Shown: positions 50,710 through 60,878, counted from the first letter of the stretch. The stretch is 64,000 bases of DNA from Bolinopsis microptera (GCF_026151205.1 NC_087084.1:15392322-15456321), one strand, 5' to 3'. Notes: a model not told the origin generated them from the sequence alone. Translations and numbers: made by a program.

Positions 50710-52626
50710 TTAAATTTCTAAAAGTACGAAATTTGAGTTGTTCCAGTCCTTGTCATCCGGGTTAAGTGCTTGTGCAGTAAGCACATGCTTGCTGACTGTA
50801 GACTTGAATGAATTTAGGAATTTGTCTTGTAGGCAAGTCGTGACATATTTTATGTCCTTGTTAATAATGTTGACTGTTTTGTTATATAACTTAGGCCCAA
50901 TGTAAGAAATGCTCTTGTCTGAATTACATAAACGGTTAAATGGTACTGCAAAGAACTCAGGTTCTCTTCTAGGTGCGTTTAAGTTTGAAACAGTGAACAT
51001 TCTTATAATATTTGGTGGTGCAGTGTTAGAATAAACTTTGTGCATTAAGCATAATATACATTTAGCTATTACGTTCGGTAAAGCTAATACTTCTAGTTTA
51101 TTGAAAATTTCCTTTGTGTGTGAAGGTGTACTGTTCAGATCTTTGTCATAAAAATAGCGGTGGTATTGGTTATCTGCAGCGCGAATGCCCTTTTTCTGGG
51201 CCGAGAAGACTCTTTTAACGGAGTTTAGCGATCTTGTTCCCCAAACTGTGCAGCAGTAGTACAAGTGAGACTGAACAAAGCTGTTGTATATCAACTTGAG
51301 TGCTTTGTTAGGTACAGAGCCTTTGAGTTTGTAGAGTATGCCCGCATTTCTAGATACTTTAGTGGCTAAATGTCTAATGTGGTGGGCCCAATTTAGCTTG
51401 GTATCAATGATCACGCCAAGAAACCTTTCGTGATCACTTTGCTTTAATCGTTCACCTCCCATGTAAATTTCTATATCCTCAGTTTTCTTATTTGTAAAGA
51501 TCATATATTTAGTTTTGCTAGCATTTAATTTAAGCCCGTTATTAGTAGCCCAATCAATTATCAAAGTCAGAATCTCATTCACCATTGCATTAAGTTGTTC
51601 AAATGTATCTGTACTTATTATTAGGTTTGCGTCGTCAGCGAAATAAATATGTTTAGCTAAATTACTAATCTGAGGAAGGTCGTTGATGTAAATTATGAAC
51701 AGAATTGGTCCGAGAATGGAGCCCTGTGGTACTCCGTAGTTAAGTTTGAGGTGAGAGGACTTGCAGTTGTTGACGCTCACGTATTGCTCTCTATCGGTAA
51801 GATATGAGTGAAACCAAGATAAAGCCAATCCCCGAACTCCATAGTGCTCAAGTTTTCTCAGAAGAATACTGCTGTCAACCATGTCGAAGGCCTTGCTGTA
51901 GTCCAATAGAAGCAGTGCTGTGACCTGCTTTTTTTCTAGTGCCCTGTGGATATGGTTTTGGGCTTCTAGTAAAGCATGTTCATAGCTATGTCCAGCTCGA
52001 AATCCGTATTGAGAGTCAAATAGGATTTTCTCTGTCTTTAAGTGATCTAATAGTCGCGCTTGCATAATTTTTTCAAAGATTTTTGAGAAACACGAAAGTA
52101 GTGAGATTGGTCGATAGTTTGAAACTTCAGCACGTGACCCACCTTTGTGAAGTGGAATTACTTTCGCGATTTTCAATTTATGTGGAAACTTCCCCTGATG
52201 TAGAGAAGCAGAGACTAGGCAGCTAAGCACTGGCGCAAGTATATTGCTCACTTTTTTCAGGGGAAGTATACTCATATCAGAAGTCGACTTAATCTTCAGA
52301 CCCTTAACTATTTCAATTATTTCTGATGCGGACGAGTCTTCGAGATTCATGCTCCGCTGGCATTTGCTATCTTGAGTTTCTGTTACGATAGTCCGGCCCT
52401 CGGAGCATACGAGACCATTTTCTCTCTTAAGAGTCTCAGCTATATTGCAGAAATAGTCATTGAAGCTATTCGCAATTTGCTGAGAATCTGTTATCTCGCT
52501 CCCATTATAGTTAATTTTGTTTATCTTGATTTTGCCTTTTTTCTTTCTGTTTAACAAGTTATTGGTGATAGAGGCATGACGGCACCCACTGGAAGAATTT
52601 CTGAAATGCAGCTGTAGCAAGACCAT
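50710..52626 (-). CDS. LINE-D reverse transcriptase ORF, 638 codons, intact
   Basis: A non-LTR retrotransposon RT copies its RNA at the chromosomal target. All palm and finger blocks are present and in order: AKVIPLHKGG (about 154-163), NYRPISLL (170-177), FRAGHS (about 209-214), LDYSKAFDMVD (241-251), YGVPQGSILGPILF (297-310) and YFADDANLI (328-336). The metal-binding Asp of SKAFD and both of FADD are kept. A thumb region and a C-terminal 'SHLYYCCTVWGT' segment common to CR1/jockey RTs follow. The first 25 residues are out of frame with the PHD part, and the ORF has no endonuclease, so autonomous activity is doubtful. The lack of stops over 1.9 kb suggests a young copy. Confidence 0.93.
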   Translation of the reverse strand: MVLLQLHFRNSSSGCRHASITNNLLNRKKKGKIKINKINYNGSEITDSQQIANSFNDYFCNIAETLKRENGLVCSEGRTIVTETQDSKCQRSMNLEDSSASEIIEIVKGLKIKSTSDMSILPLKKVSNILAPVLSCLVSASLHQGKFPHKLKIAKVIPLHKGGSRAEVSNYRPISLLSCFSKIFEKIMQARLLDHLKTEKILFDSQYGFRAGHSYEHALLEAQNHIHRALEKKQVTALLLLDYSKAFDMVDSSILLRKLEHYGVRGLALSWFHSYLTDREQYVSVNNCKSSHLKLNYGVPQGSILGPILFIIYINDLPQISNLAKHIYFADDANLIISTDTFEQLNAMVNEILTLIIDWATNNGLKLNASKTKYMIFTNKKTEDIEIYMGGERLKQSDHERFLGVIIDTKLNWAHHIRHLATKVSRNAGILYKLKGSVPNKALKLIYNSFVQSHLYYCCTVWGTRSLNSVKRVFSAQKKGIRAADNQYHRYFYDKDLNSTPSHTKEIFNKLEVLALPNVIAKCILCLMHKVYSNTAPPNIIRMFTVSNLNAPRREPEFFAVPFNRLCNSDKSISYIGPKLYNKTVNIINKDIKYVTTCLQDKFLNSFKSTVSKHVLTAQALNPDDKDWNNSNFVLLEI

Positions 52627-52739
52627 TCTCCAGTAAGTTCAGTTATGTCGCTAGGTGTTAGGTGAGCACATTTTGGGTGATATGTCGTATAACAAATACT
52701 ACAAGTGATGCTTACCTTGTGTGATTTGTTATACGACAT
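52554..52739 (-). pseudogene. PHD-finger remnant at the 5' side of LINE-D
   Basis: A 62-codon frame reads VSITCSICYTTYHPKC..LT..WSCYSC, the second half of a PHD zinc finger (C-x2-C, H-x2-C, C-x2-C). The first Cys pair is not found in frame. An 18-bp inverted repeat (52,680-52,741) overlaps exactly this place and may have destroyed it. The frame stops before joining the RT ORF, in a different frame. Confidence 0.65.
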
Positions 52740-52741
52740 AT
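52680..52741. repeat. Perfect 18-bp inverted repeat inside the PHD remnant
   Basis: ATATGTCGTATAACAAAT at 52,680-52,697 and its exact complement at 52,724-52,741, with a 26-base loop. Confidence 0.95.
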
Positions 52742-52960
52742 AGATCTGAGATCAGTGATCATCGCACTGAATTGCAAATCAAATCGCATAGAGACCGCAA
52801 AACAAAACAAAGTTGGTTCTGTTGTTTGTTGTTGTAGTTTTGGATTGTCAATGTTTAGTTTAAGCTGAACTAGAATAACACTTGATTTAGGATGAAGATT
52901 AATCACTCTACACTCGACTGGCACGTGACCTTTTCAACCCGTTCTCTAGCTGGTCTTGAA

Positions 52961-53787
52961 TGACTATTCGAAACCGTAACCCTCTAATCTGATCCAAACC
53001 CTAACCCAATCCTCAACAAAAGCATATGCTGAAACCCTAACGAGAAATTAGACTAACTTCCTTATACGGTCATATCACGTGATCGAGACAGTTTTTTGCC
53101 AATATCTCGTCAGGGGAGCATTTTAACCCTATGTCATGGGGGATGATTCGGAATCAGCGTCCGAAAATACATCGATTGAAGTTAGATTCGACTGTCGGGG
53201 CCCTTTTAGATCAATCTCAAAAATCGACTGTAGAGTGATTTAGCACGCTCGGCGCTCGCTTGATGTAATTGTAGTGAATGATACGAGCTTGCTAAATCAT
53301 TACCTTAGTGTTAGTCGCCATGAGTTGTCACAGAATTTGTTGGCACAGAATTTGTTGTCTCCAATTTTTAATTTTATAAATTTGGTACTGAAAGTTGCCT
53401 CAAAGTGTGAATAATCAATAATACTTGTAGCGCGATGCACTATACTGGGCCGCGCGCGCCGCGCATTTAACAATTCTTCTCGGTAGATCGACGAGATGCA
53501 CCACTGGGCCTCACCGAGCTGCAAAGTTAACAGTTAAAGATTGACATCGTGAATCAAAAATAATACAAACAAAAATTGATCACTGTGCAGCACGATAAGG
53601 TCGAGCTGTATCTTGGCCTCGATCCTGTGCATTGCAAGACGCAAGTGCGTAAAAAGGACGTAAAAAGGACGATATTAACAATTAACAAAATAGATAATAT
53701 AATGTCTCGCTTAAATTTTGGTACCGCAAAATTATGATATTTGAAGGCATCAGATTAGAGGGCTATGATTTCGAATAGTCATTCAGG
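52961..53787. mobile_element. Putative MITE of about 0.83 kb with imperfect 36-bp TIRs
   Basis: Left end 'tgaatgactattcgaaa' then 'cctctaatctgat' (52,961-52,997). The right end is its reverse complement at about 53,750-53,787, with 3-4 mismatches. Inside is a copy of the GC-rich dispersed repeat (53,421-53,570). There is no transposase and no clear target-site duplication. It could also be two oppositely oriented copies of a smaller repeat. Confidence 0.5.
53421..53570. repeat. GC-rich dispersed repeat, copy in the clean region
   Basis: Shares the block order of 34,219-34,330: 'tgtagcgcgatgcacta', a CG-rich run, 'ttcttctcg', and 'gattgacatcgt'. The block 'gatgcac(t/c)a..ctgggcc' occurs twice within this copy. 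Confidence 0.6.
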
Positions 53788-53789
53788 GC

Positions 53790-55020
53790 CACGTCAAAAC
53801 AAATTTACTTGTATCGTATATAAAATTTTAGTTACGACCCTTTTTTGTATTTTTAAAGCTTTGATGGACAGTGTTTCCATTAAAAATTATGATGCTACTC
53901 AGAACGTAGTAAAATTTTTAATTTTGCATATCTATGATCTATTGATTAACGATGTCAACATGCTCTATTCATGGAGCGCTTGCGCTTGCAGTGGCGCGCG
54001 CACTAGGCTGTTCACTGTTGTGAAAACACATGGTTAGGTGAAAACACATGGTTAGGTGAAACATTTTTATATACGTGATACGAGTGTTTATAGCACCTAA
54101 ATTTTCGATGAATTTCAATAGTTACAATTTATTCACCTAAACTTGTCCAAAAGGCCTGGTTAAAGAAAACAACAATTTTTTTCAAGAAAACAACAAATTT
54201 TTATTTAAATGAATTATAGCAATGAAACAAATTTTAGTGAAACAAATTTAAAATTTTATCCTTTATTTTACAATCATAATATAATAATATTTATAAGCCT
54301 CCATTTTGAAAGTTTTAAATTTTAATATATTCACATTTCTATTTAAAATTCAATTTAATGTATAAGTCAATAACTGGCCGCCAAAGCCGCGCATTCTTGA
54401 AAACAGGATTAAATTGTTTATGATTATACGACAAATAAAAATAAATTTAAACTATCCGTGGTTTTTTAATGAATTATAATCTTACCTAAATCCAAAGCCA
54501 GCTTTGTAAAATTTACTATTAGATCATAATATATCGTCAATTCTCAATATTTACAATGCACCATTTCATTAATCTACATACAAGCGTACTCCAGCCCCTG
54601 CACGCATCCGTTCTTATGCGGCGCGGCTCAAGCCGCGCACGCACGTATTATTTTATACTTTTTGCTTTCTAATAAATATCGTGTCAATGTGTACGTCTAA
54701 ATGTTCATGTTTTGTGTAAACCGAATCCAATTGAGATTAGTGACAAGGATAAGGACCCAAGTGCCTGTACGGCTTTTTCGGACCCCTGTGGACCACTACT
54801 CTTGAAATCGCTCTACAACTATTGAACATTTATAACTGTTATATAATATATAACGTCATTTGACAATTATTATCATTAATCTACAATCTAACTGTCTTGC
54901 TGAGGGGGAGGAGTAAACGCTTCACAAACTAAAATATAATACTTACAACATACAAAATTTAAAACCATCAACACAGTTATAGTTAATAACTGTTATATAC
55001 TGTTATAGTTAATAACTGGA
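53790..55020. other. AT-rich intergenic DNA, no gene
   Basis: Contains a direct repeat 'gtgaaaacacatggttag' at about 54,018-54,054 and a perfect GCGCGGCT-ca-AGCCGCGC hairpin at 54,621-54,638. A duplicated 'gttatagttaataactg' lies at about 54,975-55,018. The 90-codon ORF at 53,765-54,037 begins inside the TIR and has no known domain. Confidence 0.5.
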
Positions 55021-55024
55021 CGTA

Positions 55025-56394
55025 GCAGCTCAAGAAAACAACAATTTTTTTTCAAGAAAACAACAATTTTATTTAGTATCAATTAAAGCAGACAAAAATA
55101 CAGGGTGGGCCAAAAGTCAGTGTGCAAACGTTGGCCTTAATAGCTCAGTCACTGAGTGCCCAATTGAAATACTTCCTTCTGGTATGACTTAGTACCACCA
55201 CTGATTCCAGGAATTTGTCAACTCGAAAAATATTCGCGTTCATTTTTTTCAAAGGGAGGTTCATTTTCACATTTATTTGATAGTTTGGATAGTCGGATCA
55301 AGCTAAATGTTATTGAATTGTGTTTGGCCATTCGAATTACGTTTGTCCTGAAAGAATTAGAACTGTAGCTTTTCAGATGACCGAGATATGAAGCATATAA
55401 CGAGTTTATTCATTACGTGTGATCAGGTGATTGGTTTACCTAATCACGTGATAAGGTACCCCGTTAACTACCCCGTTAAACATTATGGGAATTGTTAAGG
55501 GTGCCCAATTAAGGTGTCTTGTCACGGTGTCCCATAATCACCCAGTCAATTTTGTTAACGAGATACAGAAAATGCTTGATAACTTCGTCATTTCTAATCC
55601 GTTTTGCCTCATGTTTTCAGATCATATGCAACATTTGATAATCTACCGTCTCTGAAAAAATTAGGCGTTCAGCATGTTTAGAGAAAACAATATAGGTGTT
55701 TTAATATTGAATGGGCGTGGTCTAAAATATTCGAATTTTCAAATTTTGACGACGGAATCCTCGAACCAGTAAGTACAGTATGCCATCTGCAAAGCAACAG
55801 CTCTCAAATATAAAACACGGCGGAGGTATAAGACCCAACGTTTGCACACTGACTTTTGGCCCACCCTGTATATTTCATATATATATAACTAGCACGAACT
55901 TTAGATCAGATATCTTAGGGGACTTGGAGTAGCAAGAGATTGACTAGAAGGTATATACCTTTTACAAAGATACGTCGAGAAGAATCCAGGGTGATACAGT
56001 ATCGGAGAGTGCAGACCAAAAGTTTACGCACCCACCTTTGCCTCCTGAGTTCTTGGGTGGATAGAAATTTATGCAAACTTGGTCGTTTATACTCCAAGTC
56101 CCTTTCTTAAAAGAAGTAGTATTAACTATGTCTAGAGTTAGCTTCGTTCAATAATAACAATATCAATATAATCAATATCAATACCAGATAAACCTACCGA
56201 ATAAATTATTAAATATCAATTAATTCATTCCGATAAAAAATTTTATAAATTTAGATATTTAGTATCTAAAAACATTACAACAAATGGTTAAAAAGCGCCC
56301 AAAATCGATTTGAAAGATTTTCTGTCTATAGTACAATCATGATAGTAATAGTAAGTGTGTGCCGCTGCAATTAGATTTGATTACTGCAATTTAA
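55025..56394. repeat. Repeat B, clean-region copy, with a MITE insertion
   Basis: Homologous to 6,541-7,019 plus 8,690-8,786. A duplicated start, 'caagaaaacaacaatttt', occurs at 55,031 and 55,053. Here the site where the left-arm copy holds its poly(A) retroposon is empty ('acaacaaatggttaaaaagc' at 56,277-56,296), while a MITE occupies 55,101-55,868. The last shared bases are GCAATTTAA, immediately before the LINE fragment at 56,395. Confidence 0.85.
55101..55868. mobile_element. Tc1/mariner-type MITE, 768 bp, perfect 34-bp TIRs
   Basis: TIRs start CAGGGTGGGCCAAAAGTCAG and match perfectly over 34 bases (55,101-55,134 and 55,835-55,868). Both sides are flanked by TA (55,099-55,100 and 55,869-55,870), the target duplication of Tc1/mariner elements. 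The empty site is present in repeat B at about 6,590 and its mirror. There is no transposase ORF. The perfect TIRs suggest a recent insertion. Confidence 0.95.
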
Positions 56395-56832
56395 GCTGTT
56401 GGACTGTATGCACCATTCGAAAGAACATTCTTTGACATCAGGGTCACTCATCCTAATTGCGACTCCAATACATTTAAGCCACTAGATAAAATCTACAGTG
56501 CGCATGAGAAAGAGAAGAAAGATCTATATGAGGAGAGAGTACTTCAGTCAGAGAAAGGGTCCTTTGTCCCACTAGTTTTTACAACATCCGGAGGTATGGG
56601 CCCACTCTGCACTGTGTTTGTAGATCGTATTTCTGAAAGGATAGCTGACCACAATAAAGAAGCTAAGAGCCAGGTCAAAAATCACATCAGAACACGATTC
56701 AGGTTTGATCTGCTACGAAGCACACTCATAGCACTCAGGGGAATCAGAGGAAGACAAAAAGCCCAGCACCTTGGACTGGATGACGTATCCTTCAATCTCA
56801 TTCCTCAGAAGACGAGCTTTGAGGTCTCTTAA
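56395..56832 (+). pseudogene. C-terminal fragment of a LINE ORF2 (LINE-E)
   Basis: The frame from 56,395 to the stop at 56,830-56,832 reads LYAPFERTFFDIRVTHPN, then EKEKKDLYEERVLQSEKGSF, VPLVFTTSGGMGP and FRFDLLRSTLIALRGIRG. Phrases of the kind 'RxxEYxERVxxxExGSFxPLVFSxxGGMGxxxxxxxxRxAxxxxxK', then 'RxxLSFxLLRSxxxxIRGxR', are the usual C-terminus downstream of RT in one clade of animal LINEs. RT itself is absent, so this is a 5'-truncated copy or an exon-like remnant. The frame is open for 145 codons, suggesting limited age. Confidence 0.75.
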
Positions 56833-57450
56833 GTTTGTTTATGTAAATTTTATAGACAATTTATTGTAGCTATTAAAGGGGATGTACGGATAAAGTACCA
56901 AACCTTATTGTGTATATCAAGGGCCAATTTGGTATACCGCTATTTCGTTGTAATATCTAGTATATCTTTACATTTTAATACAATAATGAAATACAATAGG
57001 ATACATGTTTCGAGAAAGAAAGGTTGGTCCGATTATTAACAAAAGTAAACAAAAGTCCATCAGGGACTCCACGGAGTCGAAAAAGGTACACGGCTGCAAC
57101 AATTTGAAATACTTAAAAGTTATTCCATCACTCAGGAATGTACAATTGGTATGGTGACTTGGACTATTGAGTTGTTAAGTAGATTAAGATAAGTAAACAT
57201 GTGCTTGCATCGTATTTACAAAAGCTAGAAATTAAGCTTCACGGTAAAATGGAGAAGCAGGCTGATCTTGGAGAGAGCAGACCGTAAAGTTTACGCATCC
57301 ACCAGGGCTACCTACCCCAATTGTTCTTTTCAGTTTATCAGCTGGCATTGTTATTATTTAAATAAAATAAGCTTCCTAATCAAGGGAATGCATCATACAC
57401 ATTATATGTGGTCATATTTATGACTTTCAATGATCTAATGAACTTGTTTG
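56833..57450. other. Intergenic DNA upstream of the zDHHC gene, with a repeat B fragment
   Basis: Bases 57,268-57,320 ('tgatcttggagagagcagac', then 'taaagtttacgca') match part of repeat B near 56,000-56,045 and 6,718-6,770, so a third, short copy lies here. Nothing else is recognisable. A core promoter could not be picked out. Confidence 0.55.
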
Positions 57451-57459
57451 TGTCTTAGT
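57447..57459 (+). promoter_or_regulatory. Possible trans-splice acceptor one base before the zDHHC start codon
   Basis: A pyrimidine-rich 'tttgtgtcttag' ends in AG one base upstream of ATG 57,460. It may be a spliced-leader acceptor or the 3' end of an intron in the 5' UTR. Confidence 0.4.
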
Positions 57460-60160
57460 ATGAAAAGAGCTATACTTATCATAATCTACTGGTGTAGTGC
57501 CTTCTTATCAATCGATGTGCTATTACTAACTGCTGTTAACAATGAGGTAAGATGAACAGATTGTTCTAGTTTTATAGTTAAACTCTTGGAGGTGCTCATC
57601 TTAGTATCTTACACCTGAGCCTTAATTTCAGCATAAGTTGTTTCTAATTTCGAACACTGAAAATTGCTGTAACAATTCCAGATCTTAGCTAGGATGTGAG
57701 CTCATTTTAAATTTTCAAAAAATATTTAGTTGAATAACAGGTGACATAATTCGCTTTACTTATGAATAATTATAAAACAACTATGGTACATAATTGAAAT
57801 GAATCCTTTTTGTCAGTTTCATTAAACATTGGGAACACTGGTGTAACTAGACTGTAGTTAAAATAATGCACAAATAATAAAGTAATGGGACAGTGAAAAC
57901 CTTGTCAGATTGAGGTTTACATTAAATAACATTAAACATTAATTATTGAAATTGAAATGTTGTAAAAACTGATTTATATTTCAATGCTGGTTTTTTTAGG
58001 GAAAAGAACTGGAATTATCACTGCATGCCAGTTTTGTTAATGTGTTTCTTCTATTGACTGCAACATCTTTCCTTCGATTAATTACCATCAGACCTGGTTT
58101 TCTTCCCAAACCCACAATCTCAGTTGACTTTTCAGGTAGGAAGAGAGTTTGTGAAACAATTAATAGAATTAATCCATCTGAATGTTACAGTGTTTTCAAT
58201 TGCATGAACATGAAAGTTATGTATATCATTATTTACTGTTCAGGCTCAAAAGAGTTTTAGGATGTTTTGCAGCATGATGTTACCATGGTTACACTGTTAA
58301 TTAATGTAACTTACATTTCAGATCTCTCAAAGGATTTAAGTACAAAGTCCTCATGGGTTGTGTGCAAATCTTGCTCAATATTCACTTCTCCGACTGCGAG
58401 ACACTGCACAACTTGTAATGGGTAAAACATACTTTATCAATACATATAATGTATGATCAGGTTAAATAAAACATTCGAAACAGTTTGAGTGAGTTTGTAC
58501 TGAATACTGATTTAAGTTGCCCAGGTTTGATGATACCTGATGGCTGATTTCAGTGTAGCTAACAATGTGTTGTCAGGTGTTTGGTGCGTTCTACTGATAC
58601 CATGATAACACTACGGTTACCATGACAACACTACGGTTACCATGACAACACTACTGTTACCATGACAACACTACTGTTACCATGACAACACTACTGTTAC
58701 CATGACAACACTACTGTTACCATGACAACACTACTGTTACCATGACAACACTACTGTTACCATGACAACACTACGGTTACCATGACAACACTACTGTTAC
58801 CATGACACCACTACTGTTACCATGACAACACTACTGTTACCATGACAACACTACTGTTACCATGACAACACTACTGTTACCATGACAACACTACTGTTAC
58901 CATGACAACACTACTGTTACCATGACAACACTACTGTTACCATGACAACACTACTGTTACCATGACAACACTACTGTTACCATGACAACACTACTGTTAC
59001 CATGACAACACTACGGTTACCATGACAACACTACGGTTACCATGACAACACTACTGTTACCATGACAACACTACTGTTACCATGACAACACTACTGTTAC
59101 CATGACAACACTACTGTTACCATGACAACACTACTGTTACCATGACATTACTACTGTTACCATGACAACACTACTGTTACCATGACAACATTACTGTTAC
59201 CATGACAACACTACTGTTACCATGACAACACTACTGTTACCATGACAACACTACTGATAGCTAACAATGTGTTTACAGGTGTTTGGTACGTTCTAGAGGA
59301 CACTGGTCTGCAATGTGTACTTGTGTAGGGGTACTGAACCACAAGTTCCTTATCCAGCTACTATTCTGGGGCGTGGTCTTCTCTACCTACACACTGTGTG
59401 TTGGCTTGAAACTCACTACTAACTGTGCTAGGTTCCAAATGTTATCTATCTTTAATTTACATGACTTGTTGAACCATTTTGAGGTATGACTTTTGATTTT
59501 GTGGGGTCGACTAAGTATTATAATGATATATTAAATTGTTAGATTATGATAATATTATGTAAACTAATTAAATTATTTCAGTGTTATCTGCTGTGGTCTG
59601 AGTCTCAGTTCTCTCCTTATCCTAGCTTACTTTCTCTATAAAGAGGTTAGACTCTTTAACATTAAGTATTTTAAGTTATATTATAGCAAACATACTCCTA
59701 GATTTATATAAAACTAAAAGTCTCTGTCCCATATTGCAAATATCTCTATATTTCTATATAACTTATATTTTATCTTTTAACATATTGCCTGATTAAAAAT
59801 CACATTTATCATTTATCAGTTATATAGAGATTGGGAGTTATTAAGTATTTTGTCCTACTTTTTTTACATTAATTTTGTATCTATAATAATATATATTTGA
59901 AGTAAACATTGGCCAGTAAGTAAAGCTGGTCCCCAATCGGCAGTCAATCGAATTAAATCTAAATACTATGTTACCATGACAACACTACTGTTACCATGAC
60001 AACAAAAATATCTCTGTATCTGCAGGTAATGTTCGTCACTAGAGCAGAGGAGGGAGTGCACGTGACTCTACTCCGCATATTTGGGAGAGGAAACAAGTTG
60101 TTCTGGCTCTTCCCTTGTTCCAGCTCTGTCTCTTCTAAACCTAACATTGCTGATATGTAG
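57460..60160 (+). CDS. zDHHC-family palmitoyltransferase, six exons, about 241 residues
   Basis: zDHHC proteins are membrane S-acyltransferases. Exons: 57460-57546, 58000-58135, 58322-58421, 59279-59483, 59582-59645, 60026-60160. Two N-terminal membrane segments (AILIIIYWCSAFLSIDVLLL; VNVFLLLTATSFLRLI) precede RPGFLP, a DPG-motif relative. The cysteine-rich domain follows: VCKSCSIFTSPTARHCTTCN, then GCLVRS, CVGVLNHKF. TM3 is in exon 4 and TM4 in exon 5 (ICCGLSLSSLLILAYFLY). A TTxE-like TRAE and RIFGRGNKLFWLFP end the protein. Two oddities: the catalytic DHHC place reads RGHW, with Trp at the Cys position; and exon 5 has one base too many, so its TM4 frame does not join exon 4. Skipping exon 5 restores frame but loses TM4. 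Either indels or a decaying, catalytically dead copy. Confidence 0.82.
58556..59295 (+). repeat. X-box-like 20-bp minisatellite, about 33 copies, with duplicated acceptor at both ends
   Basis: The unit GTTACCATGACAACACTACT runs from about 58,594 to 59,257 in the intron before zDHHC exon 4. It is bounded by two 38-base copies (58,556-58,593 and 59,258-59,295) of the acceptor plus first 17 exon bases ('tagctaacaatgtg', then 'caggtgtttggt', then 'cgttcta'), differing at three positions. The downstream copy is the working one (TTTACAG); the upstream has TTGTCAG. Confidence 0.97.
59971..60005 (+). repeat. Isolated X-box-like units near the last zDHHC acceptor
   Basis: Nearly two copies of the 20-bp unit lie about 20 bases before the acceptor of exon 6. 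Confidence 0.9.
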
Positions 60161-60206
60161 CACTGTAGCACTGTTTATCTCTATTTATCTCTATTTATCA
60201 AACTTG

Positions 60207-60212
60207 AATAAA
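60207..60212 (+). promoter_or_regulatory. Probable poly(A) signal of the zDHHC gene
   Basis: AATAAA, 46 bases after the TAG stop at 60,158-60,160. Confidence 0.65.
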
Positions 60213-60310
60213 ATCATCAGGAACAAGGTTGTTTCAGATGTATCACCTGGTTTTATATTATATTAAATATCTAAATAAGTGAAGGGTTACCTGAATATTT
60301 GGTATGTACC

Positions 60311-60382
60311 TGCTGCAGAGGAACTGTAGTGTTGTCATGGTAACAGTAGTGTTGTCATGGTAACAGTGCTGCAGAGAAACTG
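60311..60382 (-). repeat. Two inverted X-box-like units flanked by a 16-bp direct repeat
   Basis: Between the zDHHC stop and BPNT1, two 20-bp units lie in the orientation opposite to the arrays. They are bounded by TGCTGCAGAGGAACTG (60,311-60,326) and TGCTGCAGAGAAACTG (60,367-60,382). Confidence 0.95.
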
Positions 60383-60860
60383 TTTAATTTGCGTGGTCAG
60401 TTAGCGTTTTGTTAGGAAGTAACCCACACACATTGTATTGTTACTTATGTAAACACTTCTTGTAGCTCAGGCATTCTTCTCTATGGGGCTATTATATGGT
60501 ACACTTTGTATACGTTTTATATTTGGTAAACTGTGCAGATTGCAGTCTTATTAGTGAGTTTTTAGCCGTGGTTTGTATTCTTTATTTTCTATACATTTGT
60601 ATCCAACATTTTGTTATATATTTTACTATTACTGCGTTAAGAAAAGTGAACTGACCTTAGTTTACTTATTAACCCTTGTAAAAATTGAAATCTGAACTCT
60701 ATAAAACTTAATTTTGCAATGAGGTACACTATACACTGTATAAGTATTGTAAAAGTTATAGTGGTAGGTAATGGTAAAAGTATAATATTATTGTTCCTCT
60801 AATACCTCCACTATATAATTATATAACTTATAGTAAGTACACAGTAAAGATAACAGTAAG
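60383..60860. other. Intergenic DNA before BPNT1
   Basis: AT-rich with repeated 'agtaagta'/'aagtata' strings near 60,740-60,860. It contains whatever promoter BPNT1 has, but no element could be singled out. Confidence 0.45.
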
Positions 60861-60862
60861 TA

Positions 60863-60872
60863 CTGATAACAG
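60863..60872 (+). promoter_or_regulatory. Possible trans-splice or 5' UTR acceptor before BPNT1 ATG
   Basis: 'ctgataacag' ends in AG six bases before ATG 60,879. The pyrimidine tract is poor, so confidence is lower than at the zDHHC gene. Confidence 0.3.
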
Positions 60873-60878
60873 GTAGAG

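Larger units (their letters stand above)
50330..52930 (-). mobile_element. LINE-D, CR1/jockey-like, without an endonuclease
   Basis: The 3' tail (at the low-coordinate end) reads CTCAATCAATCAATATTTAT on the minus strand, a short tandem TCAA tail as in CR1/L2-like elements. An intact RT ORF follows upstream, then a PHD-finger remnant (52,554-52,739) within 50 codons of the RT start. In complete relatives an APE endonuclease separates the PHD/zinc part from the RT, so it appears deleted here. The 5' boundary is uncertain, placed where coding-like sequence ends. Confidence 0.7.

Noticed and set aside
52981-53040. Telomere-like 'ccctaaccc'/'aaccctaac' strings
   Set aside because: Only a few irregular copies are scattered in a short AT/C-rich stretch; there is no tandem TTAGGG array.
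58594-59257. Regular 20-bp repeats resembling a CRISPR array
   Set aside because: Units are directly contiguous without unique spacers and lie in an animal intron, so this is a minisatellite.
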